64,000 nt of DNA, taken from Rhodophyticola porphyridii. GTDB lineage: Bacteria > Pseudomonadota > Alphaproteobacteria > Rhodobacterales > Rhodobacteraceae. A program made the position numbers and the translations under genes. The notes beneath the pieces are model-generated. The model did not search any database. It had not been told where the DNA came from and saw only the letters and a program-made list of their open reading frames with translations. The DNA lies in contig NZ_RCNT01000004.1 in the NCBI RefSeq assembly GCF_003688285.1, positions 62,001 through 126,000 of the forward strand, written 5' to 3'. Of the stretch, positions 6,343-14,975 are shown piece by piece (positions within the stretch are counted from its first letter, which is position 1; each line of letters starts with the position of its first letter).

Positions 6343-9234
6343 ATGCCGCTGGACGCTCTAAAGGGCCGGTTTTCCGGGGAAATCCTCGAAGATGCGTTTT
6401 CGCGGGGCCGCTATTCCACGGACGCGTCGATCTATCAGATGATGCCCGCGGCGGTGGCGATTCCCCGCTCAAAGGACGACATCGCGAGCGCGCTCGCGGC
6501 GGCGCGGGACGCCGGTATTCCTGTGACCGGGCGCGGGGGCGGCACGTCCCAATGTGGGCAGACGGTCAATTCCGGACTGATCCTCGACAACTCCAAACAC
6601 TTCAACCGCATTCTGGAGATCGACGTGGAAAACCGCCGCGCCGTGGTGGAGCCCGGCGTTGTGCTGGACGAGTTGAACCGCGCGCTGAAACCCCATGGGC
6701 TGTGGTTTCCGGTCGATGTCTCCACCGCGTCGCGCGCCACCATCGGGGGCATGGCGGCCAATAACTCCTGCGGTGGGCGGTCGCTTCGCTATGGCACCAT
6801 GCGGTCCAACGTCCATGCCATCGACGCGCTTCTCGCCGACGGGACCGAGGCGCGCTTTGCCGAGGTTCCGGGCGGCGCGTTCTCCAATCACCCGGCCCAG
6901 GCCATCGTGGATGACATGCTTCGGATCGGCACCACCCATGGCGATCTGATCGACACCCGCTTTCCCAAGCTGAACCGCCGGGTCGGCGGCTACAATCTCG
7001 ACGCACTGGTCCCTGGCGCGGCACCGGTAAACCTGTCGCATCTGCTGGTCGGCTCCGAAGGCACGCTGGCCTATTTCACGGCAATCGAGCTGAAGCTCTG
7101 GCCCCTTGTGGGGGAACGTGTTCTCGCCGTCTGCCATTTCCCCAGCTTCTACCAGGCGATGGACGCAACCCGGCATCTGGTCGCGCTCGACCCGCTTTCG
7201 GTGGAACTGGTCGACAGCACGATGATCGGCCTCTCGCGGCAGATACCGCTCTTCCGGCGCACCATCGAGGCCTTCGTGGAGGGCGATCCGGCGGCGCTGC
7301 TGCTGGTGGAGTTCGACGAGGGGTCAGCCGCCGCCAATGCGCGCAAGCTGACCGAAATCGAAGTGCGCATGGGCGATCTGGGTTTTTCGTGGCGTGGCGA
7401 AGGCCGCAACTGGGGTGGTGTGAAACAGATCACCGACCAGCGCCTGCAAGGCCAGATCGCGGAGGTGCGAAAATCCGGCCTCAATATCATGATGTCGATG
7501 AAGCAGGAGGGCAAACCCGTTTCCTTCGTCGAGGATTGCGCAGTCGAACTGACCGATCTGGCCGATTACACCGCCAGGCTGACGGAAGTGTTCGAGCGCC
7601 ACGGCACGCAAGGCACCTGGTACGCCCATGCCTCCGTCGGATGCCTGCATGTGCGGCCGGTCCTGAACCTCAAGCTTGAAGACGACGTAAAGAAGATGCG
7701 GTCGATTGCGGAGGAGGCCTTTGCGCTGGTCGCCGAGTACAAGGGCTCGCATTCCGGCGAACATGGCGACGGCATCGTCCGCTCGGAATTCCATGAACGC
7801 ATGTACGGGACCGAGATCACCGATCTGTTCCGCGACGTGAAAGAGCGGTTTGACCCCGATGGCGTTCTGAACCCGGGCAAGATCGTCGATCCGCCCAGAA
7901 TGGATGACCGCAACCTGTTCCGCTACAGCGACGCCTATGCCGTGCCGCCGCTGAAAACCGCCTTCGACTGGTCTGACTGGCCCGGTGCGGGCGGCGGCTT
8001 TCAGGGAGCGGTGGAGATGTGCAACAACAATGGCGCCTGCCGAAAGCTGAAAGGCGGCGCCATGTGCCCGTCCTACCGCGTGACCCGGAACGAGCGCGAC
8101 GTGACACGCGGGCGGGCGAACAGCCTCCGGCTCGCAATATCCGGCCAGCTTGGGCCCGACGCGCTGACCTCCGACGCGATGGCGGAGACCATGAAGCTCT
8201 GCGTCTCCTGCAAGGCCTGCAAGCGCGAATGCCCCACCGGCGTGGATATGGCCCGGATGAAAACCGAGGTTCTGGCCGCGCGGGCCGCGAAATACGGGCT
8301 GACCCTGCATGACCGTCTGGTGGGTCGGATGCCCCGCTACGCGCCCTTGGCGTCGCGCGTGCCGTGGCTGATGAATTTGCGCAATCGCATCCCCGGCGTC
8401 GCGAAACTGACCGAAGGGCTGACCGGGTTTGCGGCCTCCCGCGATCTGCCGATATGGTCCTCACATCCGTTTCGGGATAATGAATTTGCCGATGGCGCAC
8501 CCGATGTGATCCTGTTCGCCGATGCGTTTAACCGCTATTTCGAACCCGAAAACCTCCGCGCCGCGGGCCGCGTGCTGCGCGCCGCGGGGCTCAGGGTTCA
8601 GGTCGCCACGCCCCTCGATGGCACGCGCCCGCTGGATTGCGGCCGGACGCTTTTGTCCGTCGGTCTGGTGGATGAGGCACGATCCGAGGCCGAGCGGCTG
8701 ATCTCCGCGCTTCTACCCCATGCGGAGGCCGGTCTGCCGGTTATCGGGCTTGAGCCCTCCTCGCTCCTCACGCTGCGCGATGAAATCCCCGCCTTGATCA
8801 CCGATGGCCGGGCCGAGACGGTTGCCGCGCAGGCCCTGATGCTGGAGGAGTTTCTCGTCAAGCGGGACATACGCCTGCCGCTGCAGCCCTTGGGCAAGAA
8901 AATCCTGCTGCACGGGCATTGCCATCAAAAGGCGCATCAGGTGATGACGGATGTGCAGGCGGCGCTTGATCTGATCCCGGGTGCCGAGGTCGAGCTGATC
9001 GAGACAAGTTGCTGCGGTATGGCCGGGGCTTTCGGCTATGGCCGTGATACGGTAGACATATCGCTGAAGATGGCCGAGGCCGATCTGCTTCCGGCTGTGC
9101 GGAACGCGCCTTGCGACACGCTGATCGTCGCCGATGGCACGTCCTGCCGCCACCAGATCGCCGACGGCGCGGGCCGCGCGGCGATACATGTGGCGCGGGT
9201 GCTTGAAATGGCCCTGGCAGAGGGAGACCGCTGA
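6343..9234 (+). CDS. FAD-binding / 4Fe-4S fusion dehydrogenase (D-2-hydroxyacid type, GlcD-GlcF/YdiJ-like)
   Basis: 963 residues. The N-terminal half is a PCMH-type FAD domain, with GRGGGTSQCGQTV near residue 65 and a SEGTLAYFTAIEL segment near 240. A FAD-oxidase C-terminal domain follows (HSGEHGDGIVRSE, about 470). The second half has the ferredoxin motif CVSCKACKRECP (about 621-632) and CCG-domain motifs HGHCHQKAH (about 856) and TSCCGMAGAFG (about 888). This architecture matches D-2-hydroxyglutarate or D-lactate dehydrogenases that pass electrons to the respiratory chain. ATG 6343 has GGAGGAG upstream; a GTG at 6310 is also in frame but less likely. One base separates it from the GntR gene, so they are co-transcribed. 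Confidence 0.93.
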   Translation: MPLDALKGRFSGEILEDAFSRGRYSTDASIYQMMPAAVAIPRSKDDIASALAAARDAGIPVTGRGGGTSQCGQTVNSGLILDNSKHFNRILEIDVENRRAVVEPGVVLDELNRALKPHGLWFPVDVSTASRATIGGMAANNSCGGRSLRYGTMRSNVHAIDALLADGTEARFAEVPGGAFSNHPAQAIVDDMLRIGTTHGDLIDTRFPKLNRRVGGYNLDALVPGAAPVNLSHLLVGSEGTLAYFTAIELKLWPLVGERVLAVCHFPSFYQAMDATRHLVALDPLSVELVDSTMIGLSRQIPLFRRTIEAFVEGDPAALLLVEFDEGSAAANARKLTEIEVRMGDLGFSWRGEGRNWGGVKQITDQRLQGQIAEVRKSGLNIMMSMKQEGKPVSFVEDCAVELTDLADYTARLTEVFERHGTQGTWYAHASVGCLHVRPVLNLKLEDDVKKMRSIAEEAFALVAEYKGSHSGEHGDGIVRSEFHERMYGTEITDLFRDVKERFDPDGVLNPGKIVDPPRMDDRNLFRYSDAYAVPPLKTAFDWSDWPGAGGGFQGAVEMCNNNGACRKLKGGAMCPSYRVTRNERDVTRGRANSLRLAISGQLGPDALTSDAMAETMKLCVSCKACKRECPTGVDMARMKTEVLAARAAKYGLTLHDRLVGRMPRYAPLASRVPWLMNLRNRIPGVAKLTEGLTGFAASRDLPIWSSHPFRDNEFADGAPDVILFADAFNRYFEPENLRAAGRVLRAAGLRVQVATPLDGTRPLDCGRTLLSVGLVDEARSEAERLISALLPHAEAGLPVIGLEPSSLLTLRDEIPALITDGRAETVAAQALMLEEFLVKRDIRLPLQPLGKKILLHGHCHQKAHQVMTDVQAALDLIPGAEVELIETSCCGMAGAFGYGRDTVDISLKMAEADLLPAVRNAPCDTLIVADGTSCRHQIADGAGRAAIHVARVLEMALAEGDR

Positions 9235-9235
9235 G

Positions 9236-9892
9236 ATGAACCTGTCCACCCCGTTGACCCGCCCGTCGCTTCACGAAGAACTTGTGACCCGTCTGCGCGA
9301 AGCGATCGTCCAGGGCACGCTGGCGCCCGGCGCAAAAGTTCCCGAGCGCGAGTTGTGCGAAAGCCTCGGCGTGTCGCGCACACCGTTGCGCGAGGCGCTC
9401 AAGGTCATGGCCAATGAAGGTCTGGTGGTCCTTGAATCGAACCGTGGCGCGCGGGTGTCGAACGTCACAATGGAAGAGCTTGAGGCGGCCTTCCCCGTCA
9501 TAGCGGTTCTGGAAGGTCTGGCCGGCGAACTTGCCTGCGCACGGGCGAGCGATGACGAGATCGCGCGGATCGCCCTGCGCCATCGGGATATGTTCCGGCA
9601 CTATGAGGCCGGGAACAGACCCGCCTATTTCCAGGCCAACCGCGACATCCATGATGCGCTGATGGCGGCGGCCCGCAATCCGGTTCTGGCGCAGCATTAC
9701 ACGATGTTGTCGTCCCGGGTTGAACGGGCGCGGCTTTTGGCAAACGTTTCGGACAGCCGATGGGCCGAGGCGGTGGAGGAACATCACGACATTCTCGCCG
9801 CGCTAGAAGCCCGCAACGGCGCGCGCTTGCGCGATTTGCTGACCGCGCATCTCAACAACAAGCTGGCGGCGTTGAAAAAGGCCCTGAGCTAA
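9236..9892 (+). CDS. GntR-family regulator, FadR/FCD subfamily
   Basis: 218 residues. The N-terminal winged helix (about 15-75) includes RELCESLGVSRTPLREALKV. The C-terminal FCD domain (about 85-210) has a His/Asp metal-site pattern (NRDIHDALM, EEHHDIL). FCD domains usually bind small carboxylates. The ATG lies one base after the dehydrogenase stop, overlapping its ribosome site. It is probably the local regulator of the divergent 6.2/6.3-kb promoters, acting on the palindrome at 6279-6295. Confidence 0.92.
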   Translation: MNLSTPLTRPSLHEELVTRLREAIVQGTLAPGAKVPERELCESLGVSRTPLREALKVMANEGLVVLESNRGARVSNVTMEELEAAFPVIAVLEGLAGELACARASDDEIARIALRHRDMFRHYEAGNRPAYFQANRDIHDALMAAARNPVLAQHYTMLSSRVERARLLANVSDSRWAEAVEEHHDILAALEARNGARLRDLLTAHLNNKLAALKKALS

Positions 9893-9993
9893 GGGATCGG
9901 CAGCGCAGCGTTTTCGCCCGCACCGTCCGCGTTTTGGCCGGGGCGGACGCAACGCCCCTGCCCTGCCCCGCCAAACCAACCGGAAATGTTCCG

Positions 9994-10515
9994 TCAGACA
10001 GCGATCCGCTGATCTCCCAACACGTCGTCGATCCAGGCCTGCAACCTGTCAGGGTCGGCGGGCACAGTCTCGGCAAGGCCGGCGGCGAAACTTTCGAATG
10101 CGAAACGATTGAGCGTGTTCGCCGCGGTCAGAACCGGCAAGCCAAGCGCAAGAGCATCGGCGATGAGCGGGCGGAAGCCACGGCCCTCGGCCTCGTGTTT
10201 GCCAAACTTGTTGATGATGACCAGATCGGTATCCGGCGTCATCCGCGCCCGCACCTCTTCAACCGCGCCTTCAAGCGCGGAGAGATCGAGCCTGCATCCC
10301 CGCGACCCCGGCCCGAGCGACTGGCTGATACGAATACCGGGCCCGCCACCGAGCACACGGAGATCCATGTCGCAGCGCCCGCCATCGGCACGGGCCGCAT
10401 TGGACTGAACCGTGCCGGCAAGACGCAGACCGCCCGCCTCAAGCCGCGCCGCCAGGCCGCGGAGCAGAGCGTCGGCCCCGGCCTTCTGCTGCGGATAAAT
10501 GACACCCAAACGCAT
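9994..10515 (-). CDS. DUF2478 protein (NTPase-like, molybdenum-associated)
   Basis: 173 residues starting MRLGVIYPQQ. Family features include DLVIINKFGKHEAEGRGFRP (about residues 115-134), a Walker-B-like strand followed by NKFGK. DUF2478 proteins often occur near molybdate transport or molybdoenzyme genes. Here the gene follows the molybdopterin oxidoreductase on the same strand after 85 bp, so a role in supplying or maturing the molybdenum enzyme is reasonable but unproven. Start 10515 was chosen because the conserved domain begins there; only a GC-rich purine tract precedes it. Confidence 0.75.
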   Translation of the reverse strand: MRLGVIYPQQKAGADALLRGLAARLEAGGLRLAGTVQSNAARADGGRCDMDLRVLGGGPGIRISQSLGPGSRGCRLDLSALEGAVEEVRARMTPDTDLVIINKFGKHEAEGRGFRPLIADALALGLPVLTAANTLNRFAFESFAAGLAETVPADPDRLQAWIDDVLGDQRIAV

Positions 10516-10600
10516 TCTTTTTGACCCCCGCCGCGAAAAGTGAAGGCCCGCCCCGGTCCGCAGGCTGTCGCGGGCGGGACGGGCCATTTTGATGCGCGGC

Positions 10601-13270
10601 CTAGGACATGATCGGCCGCGGTTTCAGGGACATCTCCAGGAAGTTGTCCTTGTAGGCGCTTTCCCCGATCCTGCGCAGAACCCCGCGGCCAAGCTTGTAG
10701 CGGTAGTTTCCGCTGACCGGATCGGGCACCGCATGACAAACCGAGTTAGCCATGGACCCCGGATAGTTGAACGCCGCCTTAGCCACGCCGGGCCGCATCT
10801 CGTCGGAGACGATGGCGACCGCCACGAACTGCCCTTCGGTGGTGCGGATATGGCCGTTTTCCATCAGCCTGGAGAAGCTCAAATCTCCGTCGAGCACGCC
10901 CACAGGCTCCCCGGTCTGGACATAGACCGTGTCGTTGTAGCCCTCCACCAGATCGCCGCTTTCGATACCGTGGGGCGCGGCATCATCGGGGTGGATCACG
11001 ATATGCGGCCAGGGCCAGCGCTTGGCCAGGTAGGGTTTGCGCAGATCGTCGAAGCCCGACTGCCATGTCTCGTTGACCCGGCCATTGGTGATCCAGATCT
11101 CGCCCTTCTCGGCCCGCGGCTTGATCGCCTCGTAGAAATCCGACCAGCTGTCATTGGTCCACGGGGTCTTGAGCATGTTGGCCTTGCCGGTATGCGTGCC
11201 GAAGGCATAGAGCCATTTGCGGTCGAACGTATCGCCTTCGATCTCGCCCCAGTCGTTGGACGGATCATGCAGACGCTGCGTGCCGACCATCTGCCCGTCG
11301 ACCATGCGGATTGGCGTCTGGATGCCCGTGGTGCCAAGCTCGCGCAGTTTCTCATGCCCGGTCTTGCCCTCGCGTTGGGCCTCGCGAACCAGCACGTTGT
11401 AGGACAGAACCCCGGTGCGGGAGAAGCGCGCGGCCTCTTCGAAGATATCGTTGGACTCCTCCCACTCGAACCCCTCGTATCCCATCTTCTGTGCGAACTG
11501 ACCTATGGCCCACCAGTCCGGTTTCGCCTCACCCGGCGCATCGTTGAACTTCGCATAGAGACGCAGGCGGCGTTCCGCATTGCAGCGGGCGAAATCCACC
11601 TCGCCCCACCCGGCCGCGGGCAATACGATATCGGCGTATTGGGTGTTGAGCGGCTCGACCGGGTAGATGTCGCTGTCGACCAGCACCATGCCCCCTGAAT
11701 CCACCCGTTCCTTGAACACCTCGAACAGGTGGTCGCGATCGACGGAGCGGGGCTGGTTCGGGTTGCGCACCGTCATGTCGGCGACACGGCTGGCCAGTTC
11801 CTGCGACGCAAGCATCGCGGGGAACCATGTCAGCCCGATGGTCCACATGAAGCGGACATTGCCGTCCATCACCCAACGGTCCACGTTCAGCGCCTTCTTC
11901 CGGCGCCCGGGATGTTTCTCGGGCGAGAGCCATCCGCGCCCGCCACCGGCACTCATGCCACCACGCTGGTGACCGCCGCCGCGGCTGATCACCTGACCCG
12001 GCCGGTTGCCCGCGCCGCACATCAGACCAAGCGACGCCAGAGAGGCCGTGTTCATGTAATTGTTGGACCAGTAGTTGCCTTTTTCCAACATGAATGAGGT
12101 TTTTGGCCGGGTGCCATCCTCCCGCGGGCGCGCGATCATCTCGGCGGCGCGCCGGATGTCCTCGGCCGGTAGCCCGGTGATCCGGGCGGCCTCTTCCAGT
12201 TCTGCGGCCGGTTCATTGGCGATGAACTCCTGAAAATCCTCCCAGTCCGACTGCCAGCGGCCCCAGGTCGTGCGCCACTGCCAGCGGGTGTTGCGCGTGC
12301 CGCGCCCATAGCCCGACTCGATTTCCCAACGGTTATTGACCCAGTTGTCTATAAACTCCCGATCCTGCCAGCCGTTGTCGATGATGATCTTGGCCAGCGC
12401 CAGATGCAGCGCGGTATCGGTGCCCGGAATGATCGGCAGCCAGAGGCCGCCATTGCGAATGCCGTATTCCACACCCATGGTCCGGTGCGGGGTGACGAAA
12501 ATCATCTGCTTGCCCGGATTGGCGCCACCCATCATCCATTCGGTGAACAGCACCGTCTTGGTCTCATAGGGATCCACCCCTGACAGAAATGCAACATCGC
12601 AGGATCCCCAGTCCTCATAGGAGGCCGCGAAGGAGTTGATCCCCGCATCGTCCAGCCCGGCGGCGTCCTCGGCGGCCTGAGGCTTGTCGTGGGGCGCATA
12701 GACCGGCGTGCCGACGCCGCGATTGACCAGCTTCGAGATCGCATAGGTGTTCTCGAAATACTCGTAGGAATAGGTCTTCATGCCCCAGGCATGCTCGCCA
12801 TATTCGGAAAGGATGTATTGCGAGATATCCGCCATTACATCGGTCACCAGATCCCAGCTTACCGGGGTCAGGATGCCGCCAATGCGGATCTGCGGGTATT
12901 TCAGACGGTCCCGTGTTGGGGTATCGGGGTTGTAGATCTTCTGCGCGAGCGTGCCGCCCCGGACGGAATAGTTGCCATTCGGGTTGACCACTTCTGCATC
13001 GGCATCTGCGATGATGACGAAATGGTGCGGGCGCCCCTCATGCATGCCTATATTGTGCTGGCTGCGCGCGACCCAGGGCGCGCCGAAAGTGGGAAACTCC
13101 ACGCCGAAGGCATTCTGGTCGGCGGCCTGTCCACCCTCCCGTCCCACGGGCCAGCGATAGACCTTGTAGGAACAGGCGACGATGCAATAGCTGCACGCCG
13201 TGGTCAGAATCTCCGCATCGGGCGGCGGAAGGGGCACGTAATCGCGGTTATTGACGACAGTCTCATTCAT
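10601..13270 (-). CDS. idrA: Arsenite-oxidase-family molybdopterin oxidoreductase, probable iodate reductase catalytic subunit
   Basis: 889 residues of the DMSO-reductase superfamily, AioA branch. The N terminus has C26-X2-C29-X3-C33 (ACSYCIVACSYKVYRW), the 3Fe-4S motif of AioA/IdrA, with no fourth cysteine in line. From memory of AioA, arsenite is held by His/Glu and Arg/His pairs. Equivalent-looking residues occur here in APHDKPQAAE (about 193-200) and SRGGGHQRGG (about 430-437). There is no export signal; it should be carried through the Tat system with the Rieske subunit. The gene order, two di-haem peroxidases then Rieske then this enzyme, matches idr clusters rather than aioBA. The AGGAG before the ATG is clear. 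The molybdoenzyme call is near certain; iodate as substrate is inferred from context. Confidence 0.85.
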   Translation of the reverse strand: MNETVVNNRDYVPLPPPDAEILTTACSYCIVACSYKVYRWPVGREGGQAADQNAFGVEFPTFGAPWVARSQHNIGMHEGRPHHFVIIADADAEVVNPNGNYSVRGGTLAQKIYNPDTPTRDRLKYPQIRIGGILTPVSWDLVTDVMADISQYILSEYGEHAWGMKTYSYEYFENTYAISKLVNRGVGTPVYAPHDKPQAAEDAAGLDDAGINSFAASYEDWGSCDVAFLSGVDPYETKTVLFTEWMMGGANPGKQMIFVTPHRTMGVEYGIRNGGLWLPIIPGTDTALHLALAKIIIDNGWQDREFIDNWVNNRWEIESGYGRGTRNTRWQWRTTWGRWQSDWEDFQEFIANEPAAELEEAARITGLPAEDIRRAAEMIARPREDGTRPKTSFMLEKGNYWSNNYMNTASLASLGLMCGAGNRPGQVISRGGGHQRGGMSAGGGRGWLSPEKHPGRRKKALNVDRWVMDGNVRFMWTIGLTWFPAMLASQELASRVADMTVRNPNQPRSVDRDHLFEVFKERVDSGGMVLVDSDIYPVEPLNTQYADIVLPAAGWGEVDFARCNAERRLRLYAKFNDAPGEAKPDWWAIGQFAQKMGYEGFEWEESNDIFEEAARFSRTGVLSYNVLVREAQREGKTGHEKLRELGTTGIQTPIRMVDGQMVGTQRLHDPSNDWGEIEGDTFDRKWLYAFGTHTGKANMLKTPWTNDSWSDFYEAIKPRAEKGEIWITNGRVNETWQSGFDDLRKPYLAKRWPWPHIVIHPDDAAPHGIESGDLVEGYNDTVYVQTGEPVGVLDGDLSFSRLMENGHIRTTEGQFVAVAIVSDEMRPGVAKAAFNYPGSMANSVCHAVPDPVSGNYRYKLGRGVLRRIGESAYKDNFLEMSLKPRPIMS

Positions 13271-13285
13271 GGTCGTGCTCCTATC

Positions 13286-13840
13286 TTACGCTTCGCCCGA
13301 GGGGTTTTGGTTATAGCCGTAGAACAGCCCCATCACGCCCGTCGCCACGATGTCATCGCCATCGATCTCCAGAACGATCTGCGGCAGGCTCTCCACGGCA
13401 TGGCCGGATACGATCATGCCGTGCTTGGTCAGATCGAAGGTCGACAGGTGCAGTGGACATGGCCCGAGCACCGAATGCTCGGCATGGAAATCGGCGGCCC
13501 CCATATAACCGCCCATATGCGGGCAGATGGTGTTGAACGCGACGATATTGCGCCCCTCGCCCACGCCGCCCCCGGCCTCTTCGCCAAGCATCACGAGGAC
13601 GTTCTCCACGTCGTCATTGGGATAGAGGAAGGTCGTGGCCTCGCCGGGCACAAGCTCCGACACCTTGCCCACCACGGTCCTGACATAGGAGGAGGAGACA
13701 AGCTGTTGCGCCCCGGCACCCGTCCCGTAGGTGGCCAGCACCGCGACGGAGGCTCCGCCCAGGATCAGAAACTGGCGGCGGCTGACTGCCGAACAAGGGT
13801 GTTTTTGGCCGACACCCTCGGCCTTGGCTTTTTGTGTCAT
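13286..13840 (-). CDS. idrB: Rieske 2Fe-2S subunit with Tat signal, probable iodate reductase small subunit
   Basis: 184 residues. The N terminus carries SRRQFLILGG (twin Arg 21-22) and a hydrophobic stretch ending near AGAQQ, a Tat signal. The Rieske ligands are C106-X-H108 (CPHMGG) and C128-X2-H131 (CPLHL). Spacing and length fit AioB/IdrB. The protein passes electrons to or from the molybdenum subunit in the periplasm. The start overlaps the stop of the upstream peroxidase gene (ATGA), and 15 bp separate it from the catalytic subunit gene, so translation is coupled. Confidence 0.9.
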   Translation of the reverse strand: MTQKAKAEGVGQKHPCSAVSRRQFLILGGASVAVLATYGTGAGAQQLVSSSYVRTVVGKVSELVPGEATTFLYPNDDVENVLVMLGEEAGGGVGEGRNIVAFNTICPHMGGYMGAADFHAEHSVLGPCPLHLSTFDLTKHGMIVSGHAVESLPQIVLEIDGDDIVATGVMGLFYGYNQNPSGEA

Positions 13841-14964
13841 TGGTCGAACTCCGCCCAGGTTGCGGTTTCAGGGATCTCCGGCGGTTCCATCAGAAGCGGC
13901 TCGTCCATCGAGAGCGCCTCCAGGAAAGCCACCAGATCGGCCATTTGCTGATCGTCGAGGTTCAGGGGCTCCAGCTCCGCGGTCTGCTCCTCTCCGCCGC
14001 CCGCATTGTAGAAGGCGACGACGTCCTCAAGCGTGGCGAAGACGCCGTTGTGCATATAGGGCGCGGTCCATACCAGCTCGCGCACCGACGGTGTTCGGAA
14101 GCTGCCGATATCGCCGGGCCGCTTGGTGACATGATAAAGGCCCATGTCGTCGGTCACCGTCCGGTACAGCTCTTCCGACGCGCCCTTGGCATAGGTCTCC
14201 CAAAGCATGACCAACTGGAACTCGGGGAACTCGTTGAACTCCGGCGGCGTGGGAACGCCCGTGTTGTAGAACTGCTGGTTGGAGCCGAGCGCACCGTTGT
14301 GGCACGCGATGCAGCCAGCCTCGCCGTTGAAAAGCTCCATCCCGCGCAGGGCGCTGTCGCTCATAGCGCCCTGGTCGCCCGCAAGGTAGCGATCGAAGGG
14401 CACCTGCTCCGCGTCGGTCACGACCGTCCGCTGAAACGCGGCAATCGCATTCCACGCCTGGCTGACGCGCGGATAGTCCGTCCCGAAGACGTCGTTGAAA
14501 CGCTCGACATAATCCGGAACGAAACGCAGCCGCATCTCCATCATCGACCCGTCGCCGTTGCCCCCCACGGCCCCACCTGCGGCCGCACTGGCCTGAGCCT
14601 CAAGCGAGGTCTGACTGCCGTCCCAGAAAAGCCGCGTGTAATAGGCCGAGTTCAGAATCGTCTGGCTGTTGCGCCAGTGCTGGTTGCCGGAATAGCCGAA
14701 GGAAATCGGCGTCCCGTTGCCCCAGCCGACATCCGGCAGGTGGCAGGCCGAACAAGGCATGGTTCCGTTGCCGGAAAGCCGGCCGTCCCAGAACAGCATC
14801 TCGCCCAGTTCGACGATCTCTTCGCTCATCGGGTTGTCGGCTGGAATGGGCGGCGGCCCCAAGGTCTGAAGCGGGGGGAAATCCTCCGTGTCGGCGGCCA
14901 CATTGGCCGCCACCGCAAGCGCGAGCACCGATGCGCCGCCGAGGATGACTGCAAATCGTTTCAT
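13837..14964 (-). CDS. Di-haem cytochrome c peroxidase-like protein (idrP type), copy nearer idrB
   Basis: 375 residues. It has a signal peptide (MKRFAVILGGASVLALAVAA, cleaved near VAAD) and two haem-binding motifs, CSACH (71-75) and CIACH (218-222), the layout of MauG/CcpA-type periplasmic di-haem peroxidases. A C-terminal TAPYMHNGVF / DDQQMADLVAFL segment is shared with its tandem neighbour. Two such peroxidases accompany iodate reductase genes, where they are thought to remove peroxide or oxidised iodine intermediates. Start 14964 was chosen for the GAGGAGAG ribosome site. Which published name (idrP1 or idrP2) applies cannot be decided from sequence alone. Confidence 0.88.
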   Translation of the reverse strand: MKRFAVILGGASVLALAVAANVAADTEDFPPLQTLGPPPIPADNPMSEEIVELGEMLFWDGRLSGNGTMPCSACHLPDVGWGNGTPISFGYSGNQHWRNSQTILNSAYYTRLFWDGSQTSLEAQASAAAGGAVGGNGDGSMMEMRLRFVPDYVERFNDVFGTDYPRVSQAWNAIAAFQRTVVTDAEQVPFDRYLAGDQGAMSDSALRGMELFNGEAGCIACHNGALGSNQQFYNTGVPTPPEFNEFPEFQLVMLWETYAKGASEELYRTVTDDMGLYHVTKRPGDIGSFRTPSVRELVWTAPYMHNGVFATLEDVVAFYNAGGGEEQTAELEPLNLDDQQMADLVAFLEALSMDEPLLMEPPEIPETATWAEFDQ

Positions 14965-14975
14965 AATGTCTCTCC

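Noticed and set aside
9940-9958. GGGGCG/CGCCCC stem between convergent GntR and DUF2478 genes
   Set aside because: Only six base pairs and no T-run; too weak to call a terminator.
10601-13840. Annotation as arsenite oxidase aioBA
   Set aside because: The subunits belong to that family, but the two di-haem peroxidase genes in the same operon point to the iodate reductase type. I kept the uncertainty in the evidence.
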